Assembly: GCA_018457135.1 (NCBI GenBank)
Contig: JAGGDU010000092.1
Coordinates: forward strand, 1 to 36,442
DNA length: 36,442 nt
Direction of reading: 5' to 3'
DNA from: Trichodesmium erythraeum GBRTRLIN201
Lineage (GTDB): Bacteria; Cyanobacteriota; Cyanobacteriia; Cyanobacteriales; Microcoleaceae
Notes under the pieces: model-generated
Database searches by the model: none
Told to the model about the DNA's origin: nothing
Seen by the model: the letters and a program-made list of their open reading frames with translations, nothing else
Position numbers and translations under genes: made by a program
Part shown: positions 18,048 to 26,750 of the stretch, in pieces
Position numbering within the stretch: position 1 is the stretch's first letter
Layout: each line of letters starts with the position of its first letter

Positions 18048-18953
18048 ATGGTATTATTTGGCAAACAAAAAAAACTAAACTCGGATTCTTTATCAAAAGC
18101 TTTCGGGGATGATTCGCTTTTACGTATTATTGGCGGTCGCAACTCTGGCAAAACTGCTTATCTGGCCTCTTTGGCCTACTGGCCTAATGCTAATCCAGAA
18201 AGTCCAGTCAAAAGCATTACGCCTATTGGTGAGGAAGCAGAAGAACTTATAGACAAAGCACGAGATATCTTGGAACAGGGATTAGAACTTGAGCCAACTG
18301 ACCTAAAGGCTGATATTAATGAAGTGAAAGATTATAGTTTTAGTATCAATTTAAAAGACCGCTTTTCTTGGTTGGAGGGTTCAAAGAAGTCAGTTCAACT
18401 CAATATCAGTTGCAAGGACTATTCAGGAGAACTTTTCTCCGACCTCATTTATAAAAAAGGAGACCCAAAGTTAGAAGGTTATCTGGAAGATTGCTGCTTG
18501 GCCAGAGGATTACTAATGCTGGTTGATGGCACAAGTCATCGTAAGGATAAGGAGTTTGCTATGGGAATGGAGAAGTTGTTGATGGAAATAGATCGCTCAG
18601 AAATGGAGATGCAGCATCGGCGCATCGCGTTGGTATTGAGTAAATGTGAACAGTTAGAACTGTGGGTTAATCGACATCGACCAAGAAAAGTGGCAGCAAG
18701 ATTTCCCAAATTGTCTGCTCAACTAGAAGCTTGGTCTTATTCTGGTGGGGGTACGGTAGAATATTTTACTACTTCGGCCTTTGGAATTTTAGGACGACAG
18801 TACCCAGAACCCAACTCAATGCGGTTGAGAAGATCGCGAGATGGAACTGGTTCGGTGATTAAAAAGCCGAAACTTTGGCGCCCTTTTGGTTTGGTGTCAC
18901 CCATTTATTGGCTTTGTACTGGAAAACGCCACTCGGAACTTGATCGAGACTAG
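18048..18953 (+). CDS. P-loop GTPase, third of three (SKCE type, paralogue of the second)
   Basis: The 301-residue protein has a polar N-terminal extension (1-24), then GGRNSGKTA (G1, 29-37), CKDYSGELF with Asp124 and Gly127 (G3) and LVLSKCEQLELW (G4 variant SKCE, 198-201). TTSAFGILGR (241-250) corresponds to TFGVLGR of the preceding protein. Both end in a W-(K/R)-P-(Y/F) block with LCWL or IYWL. G3 reads DYSG instead of DYPG. The pair may form a heterodimer, as double-GTPase systems are thought to do; that is inference. The gap to the previous gene is 57 bases and to the next 49 bases, with a purine-rich aaagaaag before the start. No membrane segment. Confidence 0.82.
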   Translation: MVLFGKQKKLNSDSLSKAFGDDSLLRIIGGRNSGKTAYLASLAYWPNANPESPVKSITPIGEEAEELIDKARDILEQGLELEPTDLKADINEVKDYSFSINLKDRFSWLEGSKKSVQLNISCKDYSGELFSDLIYKKGDPKLEGYLEDCCLARGLLMLVDGTSHRKDKEFAMGMEKLLMEIDRSEMEMQHRRIALVLSKCEQLELWVNRHRPRKVAARFPKLSAQLEAWSYSGGGTVEYFTTSAFGILGRQYPEPNSMRLRRSRDGTGSVIKKPKLWRPFGLVSPIYWLCTGKRHSELDRD

Positions 18954-19002
18954 GTTGAGCTTGCTTCTTTTGTTATTTACTTAGGCTAATTTTTTTATAG
19001 TT

Positions 19003-22000
19003 ATGAGTATGGAGAATAAAATATATATTCACGAATTTAGTACTGGCATTGAGGTAAAAGGTACGGCAACAGCATGGGAATCAGGGGGTTTTACCGGAGA
19101 GTATATGAACCGGACTCTTGACAAAATTCCGCAGGCAGTATTAGATTCAATCGCTAACAGAGAGTTTGCTTTAGCGGAAGGGGTGGTGAGAGCAGAGCCG
19201 GCGATCGTGGGGCGGGTAGTAAGACGTGGTAAGGAAAGCTGGTCGGTAGTAGCAGTCGTAACAAGGGGTCGAGACGATTTCGGACGGGGAGTATCCCTAT
19301 ACCGTTATTTTCTGTGTCAGGGAGATACAGGCATTGAAACTATTTTGCGCTGGATGAATAAACCGCTTTCGTGGGTGTTTAATCCGTTTGATAAGAGGGC
19401 GATCGGGGAACCTCATCAAGCAGATCATAGTTATATGGAGGTTAACTTAATTAAATTTAAGGAGATGTTAGACCAGTCACCACCAATTATTTTTCTTGCT
19501 GCAGAGAGTTGTACACCGTTGCTATTAAATGAAATAACGCGAAAACTACGGAGACCCAATGGCGATCGCTCATGGGCTTATAAAGTGGCTATGTTGGAAC
19601 GACCAGAGTATTTTCAGGTCATTTATCCCGCTGATGCTAAAGCAGAGATGGTCATCAGGGAAGTTTTAGACCGCCGTCAAAGTTCCTCAGTGCTGATATC
19701 GGGAGAATCTGGAATTAAAACAGCAATTAAAGCGGTGATGAATGGTCGGGTGAAGCGGGGACATATTGAGAGTTTAGAAAATGCTCTGGGAAACCAAGGG
19801 CTTGATAAGAATTATTGGAAATCTGTTTTAGATAAAGAGGGCGCTTCTCAAGCTGTTACAGAAAATATTTATGGCGATCGCTATGTGCGACTGTTGACGT
19901 TAAAAGCAATGTTAGTTCCACAATTTTTGCCTGAATTTCTAGCTTGGCTTGCTCATTCACAGGAAGGGGAAATACATTATGGTACTTCGTTAAAGTTACA
20001 GCAATCAATGTTACAAGAAGCCCCGAAATTTACTGAACATTTTCCCCGACTTTCTGAATATCTCAAATGGGGAATTTGCTATACAATTGATGACTTGGTT
20101 GATGAGCCGAAAATTATTAAACAATCTCAATTCTTATTAACTAAGCCAGGGTTTTGGGGTCAGCTTTACAAAGAATCTCTTTCTAAGGAGTTGGAGAATG
20201 TTCTCGATCTTATGGGTGAAAAGAGACATAATTTGGAGTCTCTGAATTCTCTATATCCCCAATGGAGTAGTTTATTGGGTAAAATTAATAAGTTTTGGTA
20301 TCCGCAAGAACGACCCGATAATAAATATAAGAGTTTGGCAGAGTTGTTTGAGAAATTAGAAACCGCAAAATTGGCTGCTATTTTCTATCAAATAGCAGAG
20401 GGTAGCGTTCCGAAAAATTTGTTTGACAGTATTTTACCCTCAGATAAAAAATCAGAATCAACAAGACTTTTTAACAAGAAGATTGATCGCAAGAAAAGTG
20501 TAGGCGATCATATTAGTTCTGTTTTCAATGACGTTCAAACAACTTTTCTTTTAAGTCGGCGGACAGCAATTCAGAAATTGATGAACAATTCCGTAAAGTG
20601 GGAATACCTCACAACTTTGGATAATGCTTTGGACAACTCTACAGAAAACCAACTAAACGATAATGAATCATGGGAGTCATTTTTCGACAAGCAAGGAGCG
20701 AAAGGAGCATTGGATAAGAATTCTTACTCTAAGCGCATCATAAAACTGTTGACATTAAAGGCCATCTTGATTCCACATTTTTTACCTCTTTTTCTGGAAT
20801 GGCTTAGGAAATCAGAAGAATCGGAAAAACACTATAGTGTCTCTCAAAATCTACAGGAAGAGATATTAGGGAAAGTCCCAGAATTGACTCAAAATTGTCC
20901 AAAACTTTCTGAACAACTCAAATGGGGTATTTGTATCGTTATTCATAGCTTGGTTAATTACCCACACATTCTTAAAGAGTCCAAGTTGTTGTTAACTAAA
21001 CCAGGGTTGTGGTCGGAGGTTTACCAAGAATCTCTTTCTGGGGAGTTAGAGAATGACATAAATCTGATAAGTGCTTATATTTCTGGGAGAAGAGATTTGC
21101 CGTTTCAGGCAGTTCAATACCCTGAATGGGAGGAGCTGTTGAGGGATATTATGAAGTTTTCGCCACGGGGACAACAAGCAGATTCTCGATATTGGACATT
21201 GGGGAATTTGTTTGAAGCAGTGGAAACACCAAAACTGGCTCAAGTTTTCTATGGAATAGGGGGGAATGAGGCTCCGACATCAATAATGCCTTCAAAAAAG
21301 GCTCAGAAATCAAAGGGTATTGTAAAAATTTGCTGGGATTTTTTGTTTGAAAAGATAGACATGGGAGATAGAATGCGTAGAATTTTTATTTTGTTGGTTT
21401 TCTTCGCCTCAGTATCCTTCGCTGGATATAGTGGATGGTTTCTGCGAGGTATTCTACAGCCTAACGGTTCAGCGTCAAAAAGGAATGAAAATTATCAAGC
21501 AATTAATGCTTTAATAGATGATTTGACTAAAGAAACAAAAAATATATTTGATCAGAGCAAGAAGAATAATCAAGATGATAAGTTACCTAAAAAAATTATT
21601 GCTAGCATTAAGCAGAAGAAATTAAATAAGCCAGAAGAAATTTTACCGTTTTGTATTGGAGACATACTAGAAATTAAAGATTTTCAGTACAGTGATATAA
21701 AGGCAGATAATCAAAAATCACTAAAATTTAGTGAAGCTATTTCTAAATATCAGGATCAAAAAGGAATAAAAAATGCTGCTCCTGGGATAATTAAAAGAGA
21801 TAAAAATACATATAAACAGTTAAAAATAGATATTGAAAATGAATGCTTGTCTCCTAGGCTTTCTGAGATAAATCAAGATAAATACGATAAAACTAATGCA
21901 GCAATTGAGGCAATAGCAAAAGGATTGGAAATAAAGATAAAAGATTTAGTTTCAAATAAAAGTTTACCTACTGATATCCCAGCAATATTTTATAAAGATT

Positions 22001-22317
22001 ACTATCAAGAGCAAAACCCAAACCCACAAAACATCAACTCACAAGGAATTGTACAGCACTGTGTAAAAAAAGAACTGGGACTGGGGTCTGACTTCCAGTA
22101 CAGCTATATTAGGCAATATAATAAAGAATGGGAGAAATTTAGTGAAACAATCAAGAAATATCAGAGAGAAAAAGGTACAATGACAGCTCCTGATGGAGTA
22201 ATTAATCAGGAGAAAGATACACAAAAAACATTAAAAGAAAATATTCAGAAAAAATGCTTAAAATCTACAACAGTTGAATCCCTTAACCTGAAAAACCCAA
22301 AACCACCTAGTACATAA
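19003..22317 (+). CDS. Large GTPase-associated membrane protein (GAP1-like) with duplicated middle domain
   Basis: The 1104-residue protein follows the GTPases by 49 bases. Residues 1 to about 240 form an alpha/beta domain (IYIHEFSTGIEVKGTATAWE, then TRGRDDFGRGVSLYRYFLCQ) that resembles the N-terminal domain of GTPase-associated GAP1 proteins; I give this from memory. The middle is an internal duplication: about 256-405 and 536-690 share the pattern LLTLKA(M/I)L-P-FLP-FL-WL, LKWGIC, LLTKPG-W, YQESLS/YKESLS and LEN. One membrane helix lies at about 793-815 after basic MRRI, so the first 790 residues should be cytosolic. The outer part has two degenerate repeats (ISKYQDQKGI...APGIIKRDK, and IKKYQREKGT...APDGVINQEK) that look like peptidoglycan-binding modules. 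The stop overlaps the next start by one base (22317), so the two are translationally coupled. Confidence 0.75.
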   Translation: MSMENKIYIHEFSTGIEVKGTATAWESGGFTGEYMNRTLDKIPQAVLDSIANREFALAEGVVRAEPAIVGRVVRRGKESWSVVAVVTRGRDDFGRGVSLYRYFLCQGDTGIETILRWMNKPLSWVFNPFDKRAIGEPHQADHSYMEVNLIKFKEMLDQSPPIIFLAAESCTPLLLNEITRKLRRPNGDRSWAYKVAMLERPEYFQVIYPADAKAEMVIREVLDRRQSSSVLISGESGIKTAIKAVMNGRVKRGHIESLENALGNQGLDKNYWKSVLDKEGASQAVTENIYGDRYVRLLTLKAMLVPQFLPEFLAWLAHSQEGEIHYGTSLKLQQSMLQEAPKFTEHFPRLSEYLKWGICYTIDDLVDEPKIIKQSQFLLTKPGFWGQLYKESLSKELENVLDLMGEKRHNLESLNSLYPQWSSLLGKINKFWYPQERPDNKYKSLAELFEKLETAKLAAIFYQIAEGSVPKNLFDSILPSDKKSESTRLFNKKIDRKKSVGDHISSVFNDVQTTFLLSRRTAIQKLMNNSVKWEYLTTLDNALDNSTENQLNDNESWESFFDKQGAKGALDKNSYSKRIIKLLTLKAILIPHFLPLFLEWLRKSEESEKHYSVSQNLQEEILGKVPELTQNCPKLSEQLKWGICIVIHSLVNYPHILKESKLLLTKPGLWSEVYQESLSGELENDINLISAYISGRRDLPFQAVQYPEWEELLRDIMKFSPRGQQADSRYWTLGNLFEAVETPKLAQVFYGIGGNEAPTSIMPSKKAQKSKGIVKICWDFLFEKIDMGDRMRRIFILLVFFASVSFAGYSGWFLRGILQPNGSASKRNENYQAINALIDDLTKETKNIFDQSKKNNQDDKLPKKIIASIKQKKLNKPEEILPFCIGDILEIKDFQYSDIKADNQKSLKFSEAISKYQDQKGIKNAAPGIIKRDKNTYKQLKIDIENECLSPRLSEINQDKYDKTNAAIEAIAKGLEIKIKDLVSNKSLPTDIPAIFYKDYYQEQNPNPQNINSQGIVQHCVKKELGLGSDFQYSYIRQYNKEWEKFSETIKKYQREKGTMTAPDGVINQEKDTQKTLKENIQKKCLKSTTVESLNLKNPKPPST

Positions 22318-23441
22318 TGAAACTTTACTTCTATATTCTTTCCGGCATAACTTCCGCCCTTCTTGGATGGAACATAGGACAACTGTTCCTCAGTGACTTT
22401 GGCTTGTTTAACCTTTTGGCTGAAGTTGGCATTTTTCCGGAAATAATCTTGTTTCCCTGCATTGCTATCTCCCTGGCGATGGGCAGTATTGCTAACGAAA
22501 TCTTCCTTAGTAACCCCACTCGTCCCAAAATCAGCTTGCGGACGCTACCCGCTCCCTTGTTCATCGCTTTCATTATAGGAATTATCTTTGGTTTAGTAGC
22601 GGGTGGCATTTACCAAATTTTCTTAGCTCCCGAAATAGCTGTTCCCCCTTTTATTGTTCGCATCTGTGGTTGGTTAATAGTGGGAGCTTCCGTAGGCTCT
22701 GCCGAAGGGTTGAGTTGGCGGTGGCGTAGTATTCAAGCTGGCAACCCTAAATACTTCCGAAAACGACTTTTTCTCAGTATGATCACAGCTAGTATTGCCA
22801 GTCTCATAGCTGCTATCGCCTTTGAATTATTGCGCCAAATTCAGGGATCTATGCCAGCATCTTTCAAATCTTATGAAGATCCTTTCGGTTTTGCTATTTT
22901 GGGATTATGTTTGGGCATTGCTTTTAGTATTACCAACTTTACCCCCAGTTATCTGCCAGCATTGAGAGCAGGAAGTGGATTCGAGTATTCAGGAGAAGAA
23001 TATGATGACATCGATCCCCGTCGGACAGTCCTCAGTCGAGACTATCCCAGGATAAATAGCTCCCTCCTGAAGTTTATCAGTTACCGTTCTCAATACAAAT
23101 ACGATAATGACTACAAAATTGAGGAAGGTTTATCTATGGAACTTCCCGACCAGGGAATTATTCGCATTGGTTCAGCCAACAAAGCTCAGATTTGCCTTCC
23201 CCACCTCCCTCTGCACGCTGCAGATATTAGACTAAAAAGAAAAAACGCGATTTTATTTCCCAACCCAAGGTTTTTTGATACCGTTGCCATTAACGGGACG
23301 CGACTCAGTTCTAGTCGTAATATTGATCTCAAACATAACTATGTCCTTACTTTCTACACTAATGCTCAAGATGATAATATTGAAGTTCCCGAATGCTACC
23401 GTATGGTCTTCTATAACCGCTTTTTCGATCCGATGGCTTAG
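22317..23441 (+). CDS. Six-helix membrane protein with C-terminal FHA-like domain
   Basis: The 374-residue protein has about six membrane helices (near 4-24, 39-60, 78-104, 112-133, 148-170 and 188-208) and a soluble C-terminal part (about 255-370). That part has the layout of a forkhead-associated domain: GIIRIGSANKAQICLP, LHAADIRL, TVAINGTRL and LKHNYVLTF match the GR..DI.L, H..I, NG..V and D.I.F positions. The usual Arg, Ser and His are replaced, so phosphothreonine binding is uncertain. An even number of helices puts the FHA-like part in the cytosol if the N-terminus is inside. The membrane-plus-FHA half recurs in the later vWA protein at 24722. The start overlaps the preceding stop by one base, and its own last 70 or so bases overlap the next gene. 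Confidence 0.72.
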   Translation: MKLYFYILSGITSALLGWNIGQLFLSDFGLFNLLAEVGIFPEIILFPCIAISLAMGSIANEIFLSNPTRPKISLRTLPAPLFIAFIIGIIFGLVAGGIYQIFLAPEIAVPPFIVRICGWLIVGASVGSAEGLSWRWRSIQAGNPKYFRKRLFLSMITASIASLIAAIAFELLRQIQGSMPASFKSYEDPFGFAILGLCLGIAFSITNFTPSYLPALRAGSGFEYSGEEYDDIDPRRTVLSRDYPRINSSLLKFISYRSQYKYDNDYKIEEGLSMELPDQGIIRIGSANKAQICLPHLPLHAADIRLKRKNAILFPNPRFFDTVAINGTRLSSSRNIDLKHNYVLTFYTNAQDDNIEVPECYRMVFYNRFFDPMA

Positions 23442-24654
23442 TAGTTTAGCTATAGCTATACTAGGTTTCAACAGTTCAGCTTTCGGACAGACTGCCGAAA
23501 TTGTTGGTCGTCCCATGGTCAAGGATGATGAAATTACTCTCCGCATTAAAGTTACTGAAGATGGAGAGCGCCCGGCAATGTTTCTTGAAGAACAAGATTT
23601 TCAGGCAATTGTCGATAACGACCTGGTAGATATTATATCATGGAAAAATCCTGAAGAAAGCGTTCCTCCTCCAGCATGGATTATAGTTTTGCTCGACTTT
23701 AGCGGGAGTATGAAGGAAAAAGATAGTAGTGGAACTACAAAACTTGAGGGAGCGATCAAGGCTACCCGAGAATTTCTGGAAACAACGAGTGCGCGTGGTA
23801 GCAATACCAGGGTAGCAATTTTTCCTTTTGGGGAAGGTGGAGGAAGATGTAATAGTTATAAGGTGAGGAGGGAGAATATCAAATCTAGATTTTTTCCTGC
23901 GGACGATTTCAAACACAAAAACTTACTAGATAATCTGGCCAAGAAAACTCCTTGCGCATCCACTAATATTTATGACCCTCTCAAAGAAGCTATCCGCTTG
24001 CTCAGCGACCAAGAAGATACGGACTTTTATGTTCCTGAAGATTCCATAGAACCAGAACCACGACTATCAGTGATTTTGCTGTCTGATGGGTACCATAACA
24101 AAAAATACGAAAACCGGGATTTTAGGAGATTAATTGCTTTACTTGAGCGTCATGATCATATTGTGGTTCACACTTTGGGATACGGTTTAACACAAGAACA
24201 GCTTGGAAAAAAGTATAATCTGGGACGACCAGCAACCCGCGCTGATGTAAATCAAAAATATGTTCCAGCAGAGGAATTTGTTGACCAGATGCGTTTGCAG
24301 GAAATAGCAGAAGTAACAGGAGGAATCTCAGAATTCTCTGGTGATGCTGATGATATTGCCGAGGCGTTGCAGTTATTTCTCAATTCTCTGTTAGGAGAAT
24401 ACGAGATTATTTATCGGGAACCCAACCCGGTACGCGCCTCTAAACATGAGGTTTTTGTGACAGCTACAGTTAATGGACAGGATGTAGATACTACACAGAA
24501 ATCTTATACTATTAATGCTTTTGGGCGATCGCTACCAGCAAAAACCAGATTAAAAATGACGGGTTTAGTGTTGTTGCTATTGGGGTTAGGAGGAGTTATA
24601 CCTTTCTGGAATTGGAGTCAGAGACTCAAGCAAGAAACTGAAGAAGATTTTTAA
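23371..24654 (+). CDS. Exported, membrane-anchored vWA-domain protein
   Basis: From the ATG at 23371 it has 427 residues. The N-terminus, after a polar stretch, has a hydrophobic core and an Ala-Phe-Gly-Gln end (SSLAIAILGFNSSAFG), a likely signal peptide ending near residue 39. A von Willebrand A domain (about 90-330) follows with an intact MIDAS metal site: DFSGS in IIVLLDFSGSMKEK, a Thr in STNIYDPLKEA and the Asp in ILLSDGYH. A C-terminal helix (GLVLLLLGLGGVIPFWNW) before a charged tail suggests anchoring with the vWA domain in the periplasm. The frame stays open further upstream (to 23275), but that lies within the previous gene; the start at 23371, or a TTG at 23380, fits the signal peptide best. 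The overlap suggests translational coupling. Confidence 0.8.
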   Translation: MIILKFPNATVWSSITAFSIRWLSSLAIAILGFNSSAFGQTAEIVGRPMVKDDEITLRIKVTEDGERPAMFLEEQDFQAIVDNDLVDIISWKNPEESVPPPAWIIVLLDFSGSMKEKDSSGTTKLEGAIKATREFLETTSARGSNTRVAIFPFGEGGGRCNSYKVRRENIKSRFFPADDFKHKNLLDNLAKKTPCASTNIYDPLKEAIRLLSDQEDTDFYVPEDSIEPEPRLSVILLSDGYHNKKYENRDFRRLIALLERHDHIVVHTLGYGLTQEQLGKKYNLGRPATRADVNQKYVPAEEFVDQMRLQEIAEVTGGISEFSGDADDIAEALQLFLNSLLGEYEIIYREPNPVRASKHEVFVTATVNGQDVDTTQKSYTINAFGRSLPAKTRLKMTGLVLLLLGLGGVIPFWNWSQRLKQETEEDF

Positions 24655-24721
24655 TGACAAAATGAGCAACTTTTTGAATTTGCTATAATTACATAGCTAT
24701 CTCTCAGGAGAAAAAACTACA

Positions 24722-26155
24722 ATGAACTGGCAAAACTTGACTCAAAAACTCCCTAAACCAATTATCTTCGGAATATTCGGCGGTGCTGGATGTCTTATAG
24801 CTGCGGCAATATTTGGTGAAATGTGGCTGTCTCTGACCAGGCGACCTCCCCAACCTCAAACTGTCGTTCTCCTCATCGACACTTCTTCTAGCATGTGGGG
24901 TGGTAAACTTCCAGAAGTCCAAGCAGCAGCTACCGGATTCGTTGAACGACAAAATTTAACTGTTAATAACTTAGCCATTGTAGAATTTTCCAGCAACTCG
25001 CAAGTTCTGACCAATTTTGATGCTGATAAAACTGAACTCAAACAAGCGATCGCTAATCTCACCCCATCTGGAGGTACAAACCTTTCTCAAGGCCTCAAAA
25101 CAGTCGCTTCTCTTCTGCGAAACAGCAACACTCCCAATATTCTCCTATTTACAGATGGTCAACCCAACGACCCTAGGGCCTCAAAATCAATAGCTAGAGA
25201 AATCCGAGAGGCAGGAATTAATTTAGTCACAGTGGGAACCGGAGATGCAAACAGTAACTATCTCACTTCCTTGACAGAAAATCCAGACCTAGTCTTTTTT
25301 GCTAACTCTGGAGAAATAGACCAAGCTTTCCGAGCTGCTGAAAAAGCCATCTCACAACTATCTGACACAAGTGGTAATTACGGCTTAGTCTTCGGTATTT
25401 TCCGCATAGGGGCATGGACCGGTTTTCTGGCTCTCGGAATTGGACTGGCCTTAATCCTTGGACAAAACTATAACCTCCGCCGTCGGTTGTTGTCGAAGCA
25501 AGAAGTTGCTCTTGGAGGTGGGGGTGGTTTTCTCGCTGGAGTAGTAGGTGGAGCGATCGGTCAATTGGCGCTTCTGTCAAGTACTAATCTCCCGACTTTA
25601 GCGATCGTAGCTCGAATGACCGGCTGGACTTTTCTCGGAACCCTTGTTGGTGGTGGAACGTCTTTATTTGTTCCTAACCTACCTCGTGAAAAAGCCTTGA
25701 TCGCCGGAGGGTTAGGAGGTGTGTTAGGAGCGACTTGCTTTCTCTTGCTCAATGCATTGGTAGGTGTGCTTCCAGCTCGTTTGGTAGGAGCAGGAATTTT
25801 AGGATTTTGCATTGGGTTGGCTATCGCTTTTAGTGAACAACTAGACCGGGAGGTAGTATTGTTGGTTCGCTGGAACAACTCAGAATTTACAACTATTTCC
25901 TTGGGAAAGGAACCCATTGAACTTGGTAGCTCCCGGAATGCTCATATTTATCTATCAAGAGATGCTGGTTTTCCCGCTAAGTTTGCTAAGATATTTATTG
26001 AAGAAGAAAAAATTATTTTAGAATTTGACCCGTCAATTAGAGAGCGCCCGAAGTTTCAAAATATGAAAGTTTTGAAACAGGAACTTTCATATGGCTCAAG
26101 TCGTAAATTCGGAGATGTTTTATTAGAAATTCCACAAAAAAACATACTAAAATAA
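24722..26155 (+). CDS. vWA domain, multi-helix membrane region and FHA-like tail
   Basis: The 477-residue protein has a first membrane helix at about 13-36, a vWA domain (46-212) with a full MIDAS site (Asp53 in DTSSS, Thr119 in GGTNLSQG, Asp145 in FTDGQ), about five Gly/Ala-rich helices between 222 and 375, and a C-terminal FHA-like domain (about 385-477: FTTISLGKEPIELGSSRNAH, FPAKFAKIFIEE). With the N-terminus inside, the vWA domain would be periplasmic and the FHA-like tail cytosolic. The last two parts repeat the layout of the 374-residue protein, suggesting a shared origin. The start has a good Shine-Dalgarno (AGGAG at 24706-24710), unlike most genes here, and a TATAAT at 24683-24688 may add an internal promoter. 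A HIP1 site is inside. Confidence 0.8.
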   Translation: MNWQNLTQKLPKPIIFGIFGGAGCLIAAAIFGEMWLSLTRRPPQPQTVVLLIDTSSSMWGGKLPEVQAAATGFVERQNLTVNNLAIVEFSSNSQVLTNFDADKTELKQAIANLTPSGGTNLSQGLKTVASLLRNSNTPNILLFTDGQPNDPRASKSIAREIREAGINLVTVGTGDANSNYLTSLTENPDLVFFANSGEIDQAFRAAEKAISQLSDTSGNYGLVFGIFRIGAWTGFLALGIGLALILGQNYNLRRRLLSKQEVALGGGGGFLAGVVGGAIGQLALLSSTNLPTLAIVARMTGWTFLGTLVGGGTSLFVPNLPREKALIAGGLGGVLGATCFLLLNALVGVLPARLVGAGILGFCIGLAIAFSEQLDREVVLLVRWNNSEFTTISLGKEPIELGSSRNAHIYLSRDAGFPAKFAKIFIEEEKIILEFDPSIRERPKFQNMKVLKQELSYGSSRKFGDVLLEIPQKNILK

Positions 26156-26443
26156 TTCTTAAGTCTGGAGTCAGCAGGAGAACTAATATTATCGTTTATA
26201 CTAGTAATTTGATTTTTATCTATGGAATTAATTGGATTAAATCATCATGTCAATAATTATATCAAGCCTGGTTAAATAGTTATTATTCAAGCTTGTAAAA
26301 CAAAAACTTTTTTTTACTTATTATCTGGACATCATGTCATACCATTTTAATAAAGTTATGCCATCAGCATAAATTATTGAGTAACCTTTTCTCAGTCATG
26401 GTTAGGCGGATTAAACTCTTCCATATTTTTAAAGAAATTGGTC
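26156..26443. other. Intergenic, AT-rich, nothing definite
   Basis: First part of the 595-bp spacer inside the cluster. No ORF or repeat of note is visible apart from short AT-rich words. The structured elements lie to the right. Confidence 0.4.
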
Positions 26444-26531
26444 AGGACTTACCCATAACTTAACTATACATAGCAAGGGTTAACGACCGTTAACCTCTAC
26501 AAATAGTGTATAATTTGTGTGCGTAAGTCCT
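26444..26531. repeat. Short inverted-repeat element, MITE-like
   Basis: AGGACTTAC (26444-26452) and GTAAGTCCT (26523-26531) are exact 9-bp inverted repeats bounding 88 bases. AGGACTTACG-type ends are common at small mobile elements in cyanobacteria (recalled, not searched), and CAGGACTTACG occurs again near 35117. A direct duplication of the target is not obvious, so a mobile origin is tentative. Confidence 0.4.
26509..26514 (+). promoter_or_regulatory. -10 box of a candidate promoter for the structured RNA
   Basis: TATAAT matches the consensus exactly and would place a start at about 26521, exactly the first paired base of the hairpin described next. Upstream, two GTTAAC(C/G) words lie at 26480-26495, but the -35 match at 17-base spacing is poor. 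Confidence 0.4.
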
Positions 26532-26720
26532 CTTAGTCTTAGTTAAGAAGCCAAGAGATAAGAGGCACTTATGTAGAAGGTGACTATCAGGAGTCTCCTG
26601 AATGGGAGCCACTGAACTATTTTCAGGGCAGGGAATTGAAGCCCAAATGCCCTAAGTTCACCAAAAGACTTGTCTTCGGCGTCGGGATAGATCTATCCTA
26701 CCTCCTGCCTTTCTTTGTTC
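26521..26720 (+). ncRNA. Candidate structured RNA or long structured leader
   Basis: This stretch is richer in GC than its surroundings and dense in complementary segments. GCGTAAGT-CCTCTTA (26521-26535) pairs with TAAGAGG (26559-26565) and, after one bulged base, ACTTATGT (26567-26574), giving a 15-bp stem. TCAGGA/TCCTGA (26587-26601), CTGAA/TTCAG (26612-26626) or the competing AGGGCA/TGCCCT (26625-26653), AAGAC/GTCTT (26665-26676) and the perfect palindrome GGATAGATCTATCC (26685-26698) follow. GGTGA (26579-26583) and TCACC (26658-26662) could close a multibranch. No coding frame explains it and no T-rich terminator ends it, so it may be either an independent RNA or the 5' leader of the gene at 26751. 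I match it to no known family (not 6S, tmRNA, RNase P or SRP RNA, as far as I can judge). Confidence 0.4.
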
Positions 26721-26750
26721 AAAAGAATTTAGTATGGGAAACAAAAATTT

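Noticed and set aside
23275-23370. Upstream start of the exported vWA protein
   Set aside because: It lies within the previous gene and would put about 30 extra residues before the signal peptide.
25561-25917. 118-codon minus-strand ORF
   Set aside because: Antisense to the vWA-membrane-FHA gene, whose domains are clear on the plus strand.
26521-26720. Cobalamin riboswitch or 6S RNA
   Set aside because: Some words (GGTGA, GCCACTG) look similar, but the B12-box order is absent, no cobalamin gene follows, and the fold is a chain of hairpins rather than one 6S-type rod.
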